A stretch of DNA of 64,000 nucleotides, taken from NCBI GenBank assembly GCA_028583685.1, contig JAMXIF010001253.1:78620150-78684149 (forward strand). Direction: 5' to 3'. This DNA comes from Petaurus breviceps papuanus. Its lineage: Eukaryota > Chordata > Mammalia > Diprotodontia > Petauridae. Below, in pieces: positions 21,767 through 35,599 of the stretch. How positions within the stretch are numbered: position 1 is the first letter of the stretch; every line of letters starts with the position of its first letter. The notes beneath the pieces are model-generated. The model saw only the letters and a list, made by a program, of their open reading frames with translations, was not told where the DNA came from and did not search any database. The translations under genes and the position numbers were made by a program.

Positions 21767-24700
21767 GACTTTATAAAATTTTTCATACAATTATTTATTT
21801 CTCCATCCTCTGCAACAGGTATTGGCATGAAAGATGCTGTTATCATCGTGTTGATTTCCTTTTTACAATGCTTTCATGAACATTGAAATGAGAAGACTTA
21901 ATGACCCATGAAAATGTTTCTTATTGCTTTTGGAGACATCACAAAAAAAAAAAAAAACTCCTTTATTTTCCCATCTCAGAAGAACCTGTTAACCACCCTT
22001 CCATATAGGTGTGATTTCCTTTTGTTTTCTGATTTCATTCATAGCTATAATATCAAAAATTAAATGGTTCAGTTCATCCAACAGTATTTCCTCTCATTGG
22101 CCACTGGGCAAGTGGTAGAGTCATACTGAACATAAGAGCCAGAGAAAGCTTTGCCTAGGAAATAAATTGACTGATAAGCTTATTTGTGTAGGTCCATAAG
22201 TGCCCAACATCAGTAACAAAGATGTGGTTGACTGAGAAACATAAAGACAAGTATCACAAGAACTGGAACACCTTAAGTGGACAATGGGTAGTGCCCTATA
22301 AACATAATCCACATTTTTGTGAATATCTGTGTCCCTTTAATAAAATGGACATCTGTACTTTTAACCTATGATTTTGTGTGAAACAAATGTAATAATCATT
22401 TTATCTTTAAAAGCATAAGGATTGAATGGACAAAAAAGCTTTTCAATGAAATATGAGCTGATTACACTTACTTCATACATGTAAAAGTAATGAGCAGTTA
22501 AAAGCTATTATAAGATTTGAGACTCTCAATCATAGCTTAACTGTTAGCTTCAGAACTAAAGTGCAGGTTCAAACTATTATCTAAAGATGAAATGTACCAG
22601 TGGGTATGTGGTAAGGTTGATTACAGGCACCCTAACCACACTGCTTCAGGTTGTGGTAGAATATACATTTATTAGTTTGGTTTATAGACTCAATGAAGAA
22701 AGCCACATTTCTTCTGAACCTTTGAAGAGTCAATAAAACTCAAAATGAGTTCAATCCACAGTGTCAGTTCTATACTCAAAGTAAATTTGAAGGCAGGTCT
22801 ACACATCTCTTTAATTCCCACCAAAACAATTAATTCTTTTTTTTTCTTCCAAATGTTATAGCATTTAAGCATTGAGAAGTGGATCATATTAATGAAATGC
22901 CAATCCAATTTCTTTCTATTTCATTTATGTTAGTGATCAAAATAGATCAATTGTTTGGAGAGGTAGTTGATTTTTTCATTGAAAATTATATTGGAAAACT
23001 CTGTTTTTAGAGAAAATACAAAGAAATGTTACTTCGGCAGGGGGAGCCAGAAAGACAGCTTGGGATAAAGGAAAGCAAGCACCAAGGGATCACTAGAAAA
23101 GGGCAGTACTCCTGCTGTCTCTGACTGGAAAAGTAACCTTCACTGATACCCATATTGGACATTCTAAGATGTTTTTTTTTAATGAAGACAGATTCCACAG
23201 GCTGTGCTTTTTTAAAATGAAAAATATCAATAGAAAAGTGAACATCAGTGGACAAAGGCAAGCCTCATTTGGTAAGAACCACAGTAGCAATATACTGACA
23301 TAATATAATGACATATAATCAATTCATTTAGTTTTCTGTTCCTTAAGTGAAAATAAGGAATACCTGGTTCCATTTCCAATATCAGTGAAATTATAGGTAC
23401 CACCCCTACTCCTGAGGTTTTAAGGGGAGGAAAAATAGCTAAAATCTTATATTCCAATTTTAAAACTCTCTCAAAAAGACAGATAAATTGTAGTTTAGAT
23501 GTGTGACATTTGGGATAGCATGTGTCTTTTTGAAGTTTATTCCAATTCTAATATCAGAAAGAAAATTCATTTCTGAAGTCTTTATAAATTTTAAAGGGAA
23601 AATGCTTCCATCTACTGGATGTTACGTGTAAGAGTAGGTGCATCAAGAAGCTTAAAACCTTTTGAAAATAGGTTTGAATTTTATGATAAGGTGAACCTAA
23701 AGATTTAATAATGTTTAAAAATTGGGTCTTATCAGAAATACTAGATTGTTATTGATTTAATAAGAAAGGGACATAAGCAAATGTTATAACATGAAAAGAT
23801 TATGTACATTCATAGAAATTTATGACTTAAATCTTTATTTTCTGGGGAAAAGATTCTTATGTAGAAGCTACTTTAGACTAAGTGATGTGTAAAATGAAAC
23901 TGAAATTATTTAGATAATTCAAGTAGAAAAAGACTCCTGATTAAATGTTCAGGATATGCATGCATACACATGTATGTGTGTGATATATGCACTTGTTTTC
24001 CATATATTTTACATGGAAATGTAGATGTCTGTTTATGTGGGTTGAGAGAGTCAGTCAGTCAGTCAAGTAGAGTGGGCTATTTTTTGTTTGTTTGAATGAT
24101 CCCAGCTCATGTTTTAGTTCTTTATTTTATTTTTCATGAGCAAACCTGGCCTTAATTACATCCCTATTTAGACTTCACATTGTAAGTATTTAATGCAATG
24201 GATAATTTAATATTATTTCCTGACATACCTTATTGATGTAGTCTGTGGCTCAGTTTTTAATTATACACACTTAGAGAACCTTTCTCTAGGAACTAAGTCC
24301 TTCTGGTTTCTGAAAATATATGCTCTAATCCCAAATCTGTCCATAACAGTGACATCTTAGTCAAATCACTTCATTATCTATTTTATTCATCTTTTTGTAT
24401 CTGGTAGGAAGGGGAGTAGCCACCAAGGGCCCTAGCAACTCTGTTATTCAATGATTTCATATAAAAGTCAGTGACACAATTTTCTTCTCTCCTAGGAATC
24501 CTCTCCTCTAATAGTCTTAAGTAAGCAGTGATAGGACTTCACTTGATTGAGCTTCTTAAAAAGATTCTTTGAGATAAAGCCTAGAAGCTATTTTGACTTC
24601 CTTTCTTTTGTGTCCCCAACCTAGTCACAAATGACTCTGGGTAATTCCTTAATAAAATAATTATTCCAGGAATGTATGTGTTACAAAATTTTAAAAAATT

Positions 24701-24939
24701 TGCATGACTTCAGTTTTATTTATCTTTTCCCTATACTTGAATTTATTTTAAACTTAAATACAAAATAAGAAAAGACAAAAGAATTGCCATATACACAGCA
24801 GACTATAAGAGAGGAATAAATAATATACAAAGCAATAATTTTCCATTTCAAGAAAACCTGTACAATAAACACTACATATAATTTTCAAAGTTGTCCATCT
24901 TTTCTTTGCTTCCTTGTGTAGTTTCAAGTGTCCTCTCCC
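21767..24939. other. Longest mostly unique intron stretch in the first half
   Basis: No repeat family recognised except short A- or T-runs and a (GTCA)n patch near 24050. The stretch 22110-22345 ends in TTTAATAAAATGG, but I recognise no parent gene for it. Confidence 0.5.
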
Positions 24940-27423
24940 ATGAAATTTTTACTTTATTTTTCCCCTTCCTTCCCCCCAAGAAGGCAGCACACACACACAT
25001 ATATGCATACACATGCCTGCTATGTAATATGTATATGTAAACACATATATTCATACATACATGTGCATAGATATAAATAGGCATACAATATATACAATGT
25101 ACACTCAAACACATATTCATAAGGCTGCATGATGCTTATGTCCACTTGTCATCTGTTTCCCTGTAAATGGATAGCATCTTCCATTATAAGTCCACATCTT
25201 CCTATATTTTTCTAAATCCACCAACTCATCATTTCCTACACCACAACAATATTATTACCCACTAACATTCTATCTTGGAGATTGTCTATGAGAATTTTTT
25301 ACCAATTTTTCTTCATGCCCTCTATTCTTGGCTACATAGGTTTTATTTGTGCAGGAAATTTTTAAATATATTATTCATTTTGTACTTCAACACTGCTCTA
25401 ACCTTATAATATTATTTACAGTCTGATAAAACTGAATCTATTTCTTTCTCACACACACTCACACACACACACACATTTCCTTGAAGTTCCTGATCTTCTG
25501 CTGTTCCAAATGAACCCTGTTATTATTTTTTCTGACTCAGTGAGATTTTTTTTTTAGTAATTTAACTGGGATTGTATTACATGAATAGATTGGTTAGGTA
25601 AAATTGTCATTTTTATTATATTAGCTTTACCTACCTATGCACAATAGATATTACTTCAATTATTTAGATCTAACTTTATATAACTTTTATATTATTTATA
25701 TTATATTTTTTATTTATATTATATTTATTATTATTATATAATCTAACTTTTGTTTTTACATTCATACAAATCCTGTGTCTAATTTGGCAGGTATACTCTC
25801 ATATTATCTTTAACTATATAGTTGTTTTATCTGGTTTAAAACTATTGATTAATGGGGCTGACAGTGTGGTTTCCTTATTTTTCTCTTTTGATTAAATCTG
25901 ATTTTAACTTTTAACTTTGTCTGAGATCATAATTACTATCTCTCTTTTTTATAATAAATTCTCCTCCTGACCTTTATTTTATGTTTGTGTTTATCTCTCA
26001 TTTTTATAGCATTTCCTTAAAGCACATACTATAGAATTCAAATTTTTAATCTGCTATGAGTTTCCATTTTACGGGCAAATTCATCCCATTCACATTCTAA
26101 ACTTTATTTTTTCTCCTTCCTATTTTCCTCACTAGCCTTCTCACCCTATTTCTATCCCTCTTCACTACTCTACTTTACTTCTACCCACTATTTTGGCCTC
26201 CTATTCCTTAACCTACTATCTTCCAAGATTCCCTACCATATCTTCTCCCTCCACCCTAATCCCTTACCCTCATTTCTTTCTGAATTTTGATTTTTATATC
26301 CTTCTAAATATCCTGTTTCTAAATGTCCAATTACTGTTAATCTACACATCCTTTTATAACCCCTTTATCCTATTTCCTATCCCTTCCTTATCCTCTCCCC
26401 CTTCCTATTCCCTTGCCCTCATTTCTTTCTTAATTTAGAAGACTTTTATACATGCATGCATGCATACATGCATACATACATACACACATGTCCCTTTTTA
26501 GCCCATTCCTAATGAGAGTAGGGTTTCAGAACTATCTAGCATCCTCCCCCATCTAATTCCTTTGCATCAGTTCTTCCATTCACACTTCATTTGTATGAGA
26601 TAATTATTCATTTTTGCCTGTCTGACATCATTTTCCTTTTTAGAATCATATCACACACCACTCTTTCTTTGAAACTACCCAAGTACCAATGACAATCTTA
26701 GACATACAATTTGCATTTCTACATATAAAAAGGAAACAATTTGTCCTTATTGAGTCCCATGTAATTAGTCTTTGATGTTTACCTTATATTTCTCTTGGAC
26801 CTTGTATGTCAAATTTTCCATTTAGTTCTGGTCTTTTGGCAATAAAATTCTAAAATTTCATCTATACATTGTAGCTCCATTTTTTCAATTCAAGTTTATA
26901 CTTAACTTTGCTATGTATTCTATAACCCAAGTTCCTTTGTTCTTTAATATATAATGTTCAAGACCAGTGGTCTTTTAGTGTAGCCAATTTTATGTCTTGT
27001 GTAATTCTAATCATGGCTCTGCTATATTTGATTTTTTTTTTCTTGTTGATCATATTTTCTCCTTAACCTAGTGGTTTCAGAATTTGACTATAATGTTCCT
27101 GTGTTTTCCTCTAAGCTCTCTTTCAGGTATTGGTTGGTGGATTTTTTTTCTATTTCTACTTTCCCCTCTTATTCTAATATTTCAATGCAATTTTCTTTTA
27201 TTATCTTGTATTATTGTATCAAAATTTTTTTTAATTGTAGCTGTCAGGTCATCTAATTATTTTTATGTTTTTTCTTCTTGATCTGTTCTCCAGATCAGTT
27301 GTTTTTCTAAGAAGTTTCACATTCTCTTCTATTTTTTTCATTCTTTATATTTTATTTTATTATTTCTTTGCCCCTTATAACTTTTCTGGTTTCCCTTTGC
27401 CCAATTCTAATTATCAAGGAGTC
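24940..27423 (-). mobile_element. Old, internally deleted L1 remnant
   Basis: On the minus strand this holds 3' UTR (24940-25330), ORF2 pieces (about 25330-25800, and the endonuclease start at 25850-26110, recognisable from the TTCATCCCATTCACATT word typical of L1 antisense), the inter-ORF purine-rich part (26110-26760) and ORF1 (26770-27423). It is heavily mutated. It contains an ATGC/ATAC-rich microsatellite at 26450-26490 and a (CA)n patch at 25448-25474. Confidence 0.7.
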
Positions 27424-28557
27424 AGTTACAGGATGGAAGAACCAAGATGGTGGAGAAAGAGCAGGGACTTACTTGAGATCTCTCCCAAAACCCACCACAT
27501 TCCTGTAAAAAATAACTCTAAACATTTTAGAGCTACAGAACCCACAAAATGACATAGTAGATCAAATCTCCAGCCCAAGACAATGTTGGGAACATTGGCA
27601 AGGAAGGTTATATCACACCAGGCTGGGAACAGAATGTAGGTTGGCATGGGTTACACTGGCATAGATGGGCCTGGGGCAGGCCCCACAGAACTGAATCACA
27701 GGCAGCTGTGGTGATTTCTCAACCCACAAATGCCGAAGACCACATAGAAGGTCAATGGGAAAAAAAACTGTGGGACCTCAGTGAAAGAGAAGCATGGTCT
27801 AGCTGGGGTTTGGCCTGGGTCCAGCTACTGCTGCTGCTTCCAGAACACTTGGTCCACAGACGGTGGGGGATTGAGCACCTGATATAAAAACGACTGAAGC
27901 CTGAGAGAGTACACCCAACCTCAAGCCCCAACCCCACTGGAAGCAGAGTCCTATCCTGACAAAGAGTTAGAAAGTTGAGTATTTGACTGGGAAAATGAGC
28001 AAATAACATTAAAAAAACTCAGACTATAGAATCTTACTGTGGTGACAAAAACCAAAACATATAACCAGAAGACAAGTCAAAGCTCTTGGTCAAAAGCCTC
28101 CAAGAAAAATACTAATTGTTCACAGGACATAGAAAAGCTCAGAAATATTTTGAAAATCAAGTAAGAAAAGTAGAGGGAAAATTGGGAAGAGAAATGAGAG
28201 TGATGCAAGAAAATCATGAAAAATGAGTCAATATCTTGGTAAAGGAGACTCAAAAGATACTGAAGAAAATAAGAAAATACCTTAAAAATTGACTAACTCA
28301 AATGGAAAAAGAGGTCCAAAAAAGTCAGTGAGGAGAAGAATTCCTTAAAAAGCATAATTGGCCAATTGGAAAAGGAGTTCCAAAAATTCACTGAAGAAAA
28401 TAATTCCTTAAAAATTAGAATGGAGCAAATGGAAACTAATGACTTTATGGGAAATCAAGAAATTATAAAACAGAACTAAAATAATGAAAAAAAAAATAGA
28501 AGAACTATCTCCCTGGCAAAACCACTGGCCTGCAATAGTTCCAGGAGAGATAATGTT
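27424..28557 (+). mobile_element. L1/HAL1 5' UTR plus ORF1 start, + strand
   Basis: This is the only L1-type copy in the window on the + strand. It starts AACCAAGATGGTGGAGAAAG near 27440, has a 5' UTR to about 27990, then a decayed ORF1 beginning near ATGAGCAAATAAC with coiled-coil heptads (words such as AATGGAAAAAGAGGTCCAAA). It ends inside ORF1 without a tail. It interrupts an older minus-strand ORF1 that resumes at about 28558-28625. Confidence 0.7.
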
Positions 28558-28625
28558 TTTCTGTATTTTTTAAAAAGAGTAATTTTCTTCCTTAAGGTTT
28601 TGGATCTCCTTTTCCACTAGGTTAA
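28558..28625 (-). mobile_element. Continuation of the old L1 ORF1 after an insertion
   Basis: This short antisense coiled-coil stretch (TTTTCCACTAGGTTAATT-type words) looks like the continuation of the ORF1 interrupted at 27423 by the + strand element. Confidence 0.45.
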
Positions 28626-29562
28626 TTCCAAGCCCTTCGATCCCTCGGTGTAGAAGCTTCCAGATCCTGGGTTATTTTTATTGTGTTTCCACAATATTCA
28701 AATTGTTTCTTCCTGGCTGCTTGTATTATTCTCTCCTTAATCTGGAAATTCCAGAGCCTGGTTGTAATATTCCTAGGAGTTTTCTTTTTGGGATCTTTTC
28801 CAGGAGGTGATCAGTGGATCCTTCCAACCTCTATTTTGCCCTCTGGCACTAAAACATCAGGGCAGTTTTCTTTGAGAACTTCCTGGAGGATGAGTTCTAG
28901 GTTCTTACTTTGGTCAGGGCTTTCAGGTAGTCCAATAATTTTTAAATTCTCTCTCCTGGATCTATTTTCCAGGTCAGTGTTTTTTCCCATGAGATATTTC
29001 ACATTGCCTTCTATTCTTTCATTTGTTTGGATCTGTTTAACACCATCTTGATTCCTCATCAAGTCATTAGCTTCCATTTGCTCCAATCTAATTCTGAAGC
29101 AATGATTCTCCTCATTGAGCTTTTGAGATTCTTTTTCCATCTGGCAAATTTGGCTTTTTAAGGCATTCTTCTCCTCATTGCCTTTTTGATCCTCTTTTAC
29201 CATTTGAGTCAGTCTGTTTTTTAAGGTATGATTTTTCTCAGTCAGGCTGTTGACTCTCATTTCATAATTTTCTTGCATCATTCTCATTTCTCTTCCCAAT
29301 TTTTCCTCCACTTCTGTTATCTGCTTCTTAAGGTCCTCTATGGCCTGTAACCAGCTTGTATTTTCCTTTGAAGCTTTTGGTGCAGAAGTTCTGACTTCAC
29401 TGTTTTCGTCTTGTTCCATGCTTTGCTCCTTTTTGTCCCTAAAATGGGAGTGTAATGTTGAAATCTTCTGTCTGCTTTGTTTCCTTTGCCTGGTCATGTT
29501 GCCCCTCAGTCACTTCCTGGGCTTTTTGCCACAGTCGGACTCTGCCACCTGACAGGGGAGCT
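28626..29562 (-). mobile_element. HAL1 segment truncated at both ends, copy 3
   Basis: It is highly similar to copies 1 and 4 but contains only about 65 bp upstream of the ORF1 start and ends inside the ORF1 C-terminal region. There is neither a 3' tail nor a 5' end. It is joined on the left to an older ORF1 antisense fragment and on the right to an L1 3'-UTR piece. This is unlike a simple 5'-truncated insertion. Confidence 0.75.
28811..29497 (-). pseudogene. HAL1 ORF1 with a 228-codon uninterrupted reading frame, copy 3
   Basis: The ATG at 29497 opens 228 codons without interruption: MTRQRKQSRQKISTLHS, coiled coil (DLKKQITEVEEKLGREMRMM, QMEKESQKLNEENHCFRI), then RSRRENLKIIGLPESPDQS and NCPDVLVPEGKIEVGRIH, the RRM-like core. 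The C-terminal domain is out of frame beyond 28811 and the copy stops at about 28626. It is the best-preserved ORF1 in the window and so belongs to one of the younger insertions, but it lacks a full C-terminus and any ORF2. Confidence 0.85.
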
Positions 29563-30629
29563 GCTAGTCATTTTTTACAGCGCAATAATATTCCATTGCA
29601 ACCAGATACCACCATTTGTTCAGCCATTCACCAATTGATGTGAATTCCCTCAATTTCTGATTCTTTGCTACTGCCATAAATGCTTTAGTACCCATAGATT
29701 CTCTTTTTAAAAAATCTCATTGTTTTAAATCTGATACTTCTATGCCACCATTTGCCACTTTTTTTTTGGATGCATTTGATATTCTTAACTTTTGGATCTT
29801 CCAGATGAAATTTTTTAGTTATTTTTTCTAACTATAAATTAGTATGGTAGTATGGTAGTTATAATGACATGGCACTGAATAAATAAATTAATATCTCTTT
29901 CTGCTGGATTTAATTGATAAACAATAGAAGTGCTAATGATTTATGTGTATTTATTTAAATCTTTCAACTTTACTGGTTTTGGGATGTTTAATCTAGTTCA
30001 TTTTATGTGATTCTAAAGGGTCTTCTATGCCATTATATCATATGCTTTATTTCCTCATTGTCTCTTCTTATCCCTTCAGTTTATTTTTCTTAATTTATTT
30101 ATTAAAAGTGACATTTCTAGTAGAATATTTTATAATAGTGATGATAATGGACATCTTTTCTTCATCTCTGAACTTACTGAGGATTCTAGTTTATCCCCAG
30201 TATGAAAAAAGGTTTTCTTGAATTTAGATAGATACTACTTATCATTTTAGGAAAAGCTCCATTTACTCCTGTTTTGTAGTATTTTAATAGAAATTGGCAT
30301 TGCAATTTGTCAAAAAATTTCAATGTATTGAGTGATATAATCATATGATTTCTGTTGTTTTTTTGTTGACATGATAAATTGTATTCATACTTTTACTGAT
30401 TTTGAACCAGTCCTATAACACTGGGCATAAATCCCACCTGATCATAGTGTATGATTTTGTGATTTTTTGCTGTAGTCTTCTTGAATATATTTTATTTAAT
30501 TTTTTTGCATTGATAAATATTATGGTAATTGGACTATAGATTTCCATCTTGGTTTTTTATTGCTCTGGTTTAGGTATAAAAACTATATTGTGCCATAAAA
30601 GGAATTTGGTAAGACTCCTTATTAACCTA

Positions 30630-30632
<3 letters not shown>

Positions 30633-30716
<84 letters not shown>

Positions 30717-30717
30717 C
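30633..30717. repeat. (TC)n tract 1
   Basis: About 40 uninterrupted TC units between the RT and inter-ORF parts of an old L1. Confidence 0.95.
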
Positions 30718-31377
30718 CCTTCTCTCCCACTGCAAAAGTATGTTTTGCATTCAACCACTGCCCTTCTTAATTATCTCTATCTTTTATCACCCTGCCCTTC
30801 TCTTATCCCCATCTCCTTCTACTTATCTTTTGGGTAAGATACATTTCTAAGTCCAACTTTGCTTGCATTCATATTTTTCTTTTTTAATGAATTCCAAAGG
30901 GAGTGAAGTTCAAATATCACTTACCACCTCCTGTATTTTCTTTTCTACATTAAAAACTCTTCCTTATGCACCTCTTTTACATGAGATAATTCTCCTAATT
31001 GTTACTCTCTCTTCTCTTTTCATTCTTTTTCTTTTCTTTCCCTGCTTCTTTTTCATCCTTCACCATTTTTTAGATCAACCCAACATAATTAGCTCACACC
31101 TGTGCCCCCTGCCTGTGTAGATTCCTTTTAACTTCCCTAATAATGATGAAGTTCCTAGGAGTCACATGTATTATCTTCCCATATAGGAATATACATAGTT
31201 TAACCTTGTTAAGTCTCTTAAGATTTCTTTTTCATGTTTACCTTTATATACTTCTTTTGAATCTTGTTTTTGAATGTAAATATTTCTTTTCAGCCCTGGT
31301 CTTTTCATCAGTAATTCTTTTAAATCCCCTGTTTAAAAATGTCAATTTCTTCTTCCAAAGAATTGTACTCAGTTTTT

Positions 31378-31529
31378 TTTTTTAAGCAGTTGGGGTTAAG
31401 TAACTTGCTCAAGGTTACACAGCCAGTTATTTCTGGGTGTGGTGCTAAGTATTCGAGCCCAGATTCGATCCCAGGTCGTCCCGACTCTGGAGCCGGTGCT
31501 CCTACTCACTGAGCCAGCTGGCCACCCCT
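31378..31529 (-). repeat. tRNA-headed SINE, first of a tandem pair
   Basis: From AAGCAGTTGGGGTTAAGTAA to GAGCCAGCTGGCCACCCC, with its T-rich tail at 31371-31383. The shared flanking duplication is TGTACTCAGTTTTT (31364-31377). Confidence 0.85.
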
Positions 31530-31672
31530 AAGCAATTGGGGTTAAGTAACTTGCTCAAGGTTACACGGCCAAGTGTTTCTGGCTGGGTGCTAACTGTCTG
31601 AGCCCAGGTTCAAACCCAGGTCATCCAGACTCTGGGCTGGTGCTCTTACTCACTGTGCTACCTGGCTGCCCC
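31530..31672 (-). repeat. tRNA-headed SINE, second of a tandem pair
   Basis: From AAGCAATTGGGGTTAAGTAA to GTGCTACCTGGCTGCCCC. The right duplication TGTACTCAGTTTTT is at 31673-31686. No spacer separates the two copies. Confidence 0.85.
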
Positions 31673-31937
31673 TGTACTCAGTTTTTGGAGGTATTTTATT
31701 CTTGGATTTTATCCTAACTCTTTTGCCTTAAAAATATCATATTCCAAGACCTCTACTCCTTTAATGTGGAAGCTGCTGAATCTTCTGTGTTTGTGACTCT
31801 GGCTCCACTATATTTAAATAGCTTTTTCTTATCACTTTAAATATTTTCTTCTGTATCTGGGGAGGTCTAAATTTGGCTTTGATATTCCTGGGAGTTTTTA
31901 TTGGGGGATATCTTTCACCCTATTTTCTTCTGCTTTT

Positions 31938-32090
<153 letters not shown>

Positions 32091-33290
32091 TCATGCACTG
32101 AAGGACAATGATCTAGATTCTTAAAGGAGTTAAATACAGGAGGAAATAGGCAGTAAATCATTTTAGGCATTTGTTCTGTGAAGTTTGGAATCAGTCAGAG
32201 GTCCACACTTGAGAACCTAGAGGACTACATGTGGCCTTGAGGATGCATGTTCCCCAACCCTGGTTTAGGATATTGAGGCAGTTTTTATTTGTTGTTTCTT
32301 AAAATATGATGTCTGCAGTCTTTTATGAGGTAGTCCAATAATTCTTAAATTATTTCTCATTGATCTACTTTCCAGGTATTTTTTTATGATATTTCACAGT
32401 TTTCTTTTTTTTAATTCTTTTGGATTTTTTTTTCTCTACCACTTTCATCTCTTTTGTTAGCTCCTATGTGGATTCCTGTTGGTGTGTGTCCAATTCATAC
32501 TTTTCTTTGAAGTTTTACTGGTAACTATTATCATATTGTCATATTCCAAGTTTGTGTCTTTATTTTCCTTGTCACCTTCATAGATTTTTATGGTCAGATT
32601 CTTTTTTTGTTGTTGTTTTCTCATTTTTAAGCCTGTTTCTTGGCTTTGAATTTATGTTAAATTTAGGCTTTGCTCATCCAAATGTGGGAAGTTTCTTTCC
32701 AAAACTTCAGGCTTTTTTCCTGTTATTATTTGAACAGGTAGTTCTGGGTGTTAGGTAATTTTCAGTGTTTTCAAGGTAGTATGATCTGAGGAGCCATGTG
32801 GTTACTGTTCTCCTGGTCTATGCTATGGTCTTTACCAAGAAAGGGCTCCTGTTACCCTGAAGGCAAACACTAGTGTTATTCTCTGTCCTTGAACTGCAAC
32901 CTTTGCATATAAGTAATAAAATTGCTCATCAGTATTTGATCTTATGCCCAGTGCCAGCTCTTGGTTTCCTGCAATTTTTTTATGGTCAGGTGGCCAATCA
33001 CTTACAGTGTCTGGGCTGAGATCTCCTGAAACTACTAGTTATACTTTAGCAACCTCCTCTAAGGACCACTGATGGTATTATATGATGTGAGCTCTGGCCC
33101 AATCCTCAAAGAAGTGTCACAGATACTTAACCTCCTAAGTTTTCTTAGACTATGAAAATGACTCACCCCAAACTTTTGTTAACTATGCCATGCCAGAATT
33201 CAATTTGAAGTGTTATATTAAAATTGTTCAGAGGGGAATATTGGAAGTGGTTAGCTGGGTTGCTGCCCCTACTTTGCCATCTTGGTTCCA

Positions 33291-33854
33291 CACTTTCAGT
33301 TTTAATTCTAAGAAGTGTATTTCAGAGAAGTAATCACAAGGTTTGTAGGAAATACAACTATTAACTACAGAGTGCTTGTATGTGTCTTATGAAAATTAGC
33401 CTAATTAGCCTCATTGCTTGATGAGTACCTTTTGAATAGTAGAAATGTGGTAGTAAATGAGAAATTAGTGATCCTGACATATGTCATGCCAAATACCATT
33501 TAATCAATCAAAAACAAACATTTAATAAACTTTTACAATTAAATTTATTATAATATACATCAAAGCCATAGGCATTCAAAGAAGCCTGTGGTTGACTTTT
33601 TCTTGCTCATTTATTTCTGTACAACGAAGTCATAGATATTGGTGATACTTAGATCATTAGATGAGTTTAAATATAACATTTTGGGTGGTATAGTCTATGG
33701 TATTCCAGAGTTAATGCTAAGGATAGGTTGAGGAACTGCACAGAATATGTTTGGGACATTGTTCCCTCAGTTTATAATCTCTATATACTAATTGTCATGG
33801 CACAAGTTTGAACATTATTCTCAAATAATTTTTACTCTTCAGCTGATCTAATAC
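33291..33854. other. Unique intron sequence
   Basis: Nothing recognised. Confidence 0.5.
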
Positions 33855-34130
33855 ATTTCTCAGCTTAGTCAAAGACAGTAGTAAGAAGCATATTAGCATC
33901 ACAAATCTTAGACTCTGGCACTTCCTAATTGTGTAACCTTGAAAAACCATTTTTTTTTGTCTAGGCTTGTCTAGATCAATATTTCTAACTCTAATCAACC
34001 AATTCTAATTCTAATCAACCATTTTAACTCTCAGGTATAAACTGAGCATTATGCTACTTGTAATACCTGTTATATAGGGTTATTTTCAGGAATATGCATT
34101 GCAGACCTTTAAAGTGCTATGTAAAGTGAT
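33855..34130 (+). repeat. Degraded MIR-type SINE
   Basis: GACTCTGGCACTTCCTAATT, TGTGTAACCTTG and a tail CTTTAAAGTGCTATGTAAAG, broken by T-rich and AATTCTAATC duplications. Confidence 0.6.
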
Positions 34131-34488
34131 TTTTTTTTTATTCTCTCTGCACTTCATCATTGTATACTGAGGGAAGGCAAACATAGTTTTAATATTAATC
34201 TAATTCAAACAAAATAAAGAAGGATACCTACAACTAAAGTAAATTGAATTATATAATGCATCCTAGAGTCATATGCAAGTAAATTTTGGTTTTTGCACTG
34301 GTTTGGGATATAATGTGTCAAAGCCCTCTTTCACTGCCTTGGATAATTACAGTTGACTATATCTGTTAATTTGCAGATTTAAATAAAATCCCTTTGTTTA
34401 AAGTGCTTTATGTTACAAACATATTAATACTAGTCATTAGTATATGTAAAAAAAAGAAGAGTCAAGAATAGTACATTCTACACACATG

Positions 34489-34523
<35 letters not shown>

Positions 34524-35599
34524 GACAACTTAGTAAAAACTATGTCTAACACATGCAAAACATAATAAAATCTGGCAATTTGGGGCCAGAAGTCACCAGT
34601 CTTTCAATATGAATAAAACCATGTAAATATGTATTTTACCTTAAGCATTAAGTTATATGAATTAGGATAAGCAAACCATTCAAGCAAAATAACTCCTCCC
34701 TAGAATTTTATATGCAACCTCCTTTTTGCTAAACCATTCATTAGAATATTATCCATAGGAACAGATCAGTTGATCTTGACATTTTATAGTTATTCCTGTA
34801 GTTTCTTCTTCTGTGTCTGTAAGATCTGAGGTTAGTAAGGAGACAGGTATGCTTTTGCATTCGGTGGCATTAAGTTTAAGAACAATATGTTACTATTATA
34901 GCCCATTATGTGGTCTCTGCTTAGATACAAAAAGTCTTAGAGGTAATGATCTATGATTTCTACATGTTTAAAAAGTAAAGACAAGCCTAGACAAAAATAA
35001 ATAAATAAAAATCTAATATTGAGTATGATTGAATTTTAACCAAGCCTAGAAGTGTCTTTTTCCTGATGCTGTTTTATAGCAACTATCAGTAATTATACTG
35101 TGTAGTGAGCATATATATTTCTTTTTTTCATATAAATTATGACTATAGTCCTATAATAGTGTCATGCACAGAGTTGTGAAAATAAATACAAGATATTTAA
35201 ATATAGGGTAGTTTAAGAGGAATTGCACTAACAATTGAAGGGATAGGAAAGTAATTAAATAGAAGGTTGTACTTGAACTGTATCTCAAAGAAAGAGGGAA
35301 AAAATTGAGACAGAAGTGACGAGGCACTATATGCCAGGGATGGGTATATCCAATAAAAAGGACAGAGAGATAGTGGATGGTGTGTCATATGTTAAGAATG
35401 GAAAACAGGCTACTTTATGTTTATTTGTTCTTAATGCAACAAGAACTACACATTCAGTAAACCTTGCAGGATATACAGAATAAAACATGGTGAACAAGAT
35501 ATGCAGAATTATATAAAAAGGAAGAAAATCTTAAAGATTACTTGCCCTGAGGTAACTTTAAATATAGCTAATAATACAAAGACTACAAACATATATTCC
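34131..35599. other. Unique intron sequence
   Basis: Only a (CA)n tract is recognised. Confidence 0.5.
34479..34520. repeat. (CA)n microsatellite
   Basis: CACACATGCACG followed by about 15 CA units. Confidence 0.85.

Noticed and set aside
22110-22345. Possible retrocopy ending in AATAAAATGG
   Set aside because: No parent gene recognised and no tail or target duplication seen.
30549-30770. Serine/leucine and arginine/glutamate repeat proteins at 30.6 kb and 31.9-32.2 kb
   Set aside because: They are translations of the (TC)n tracts.
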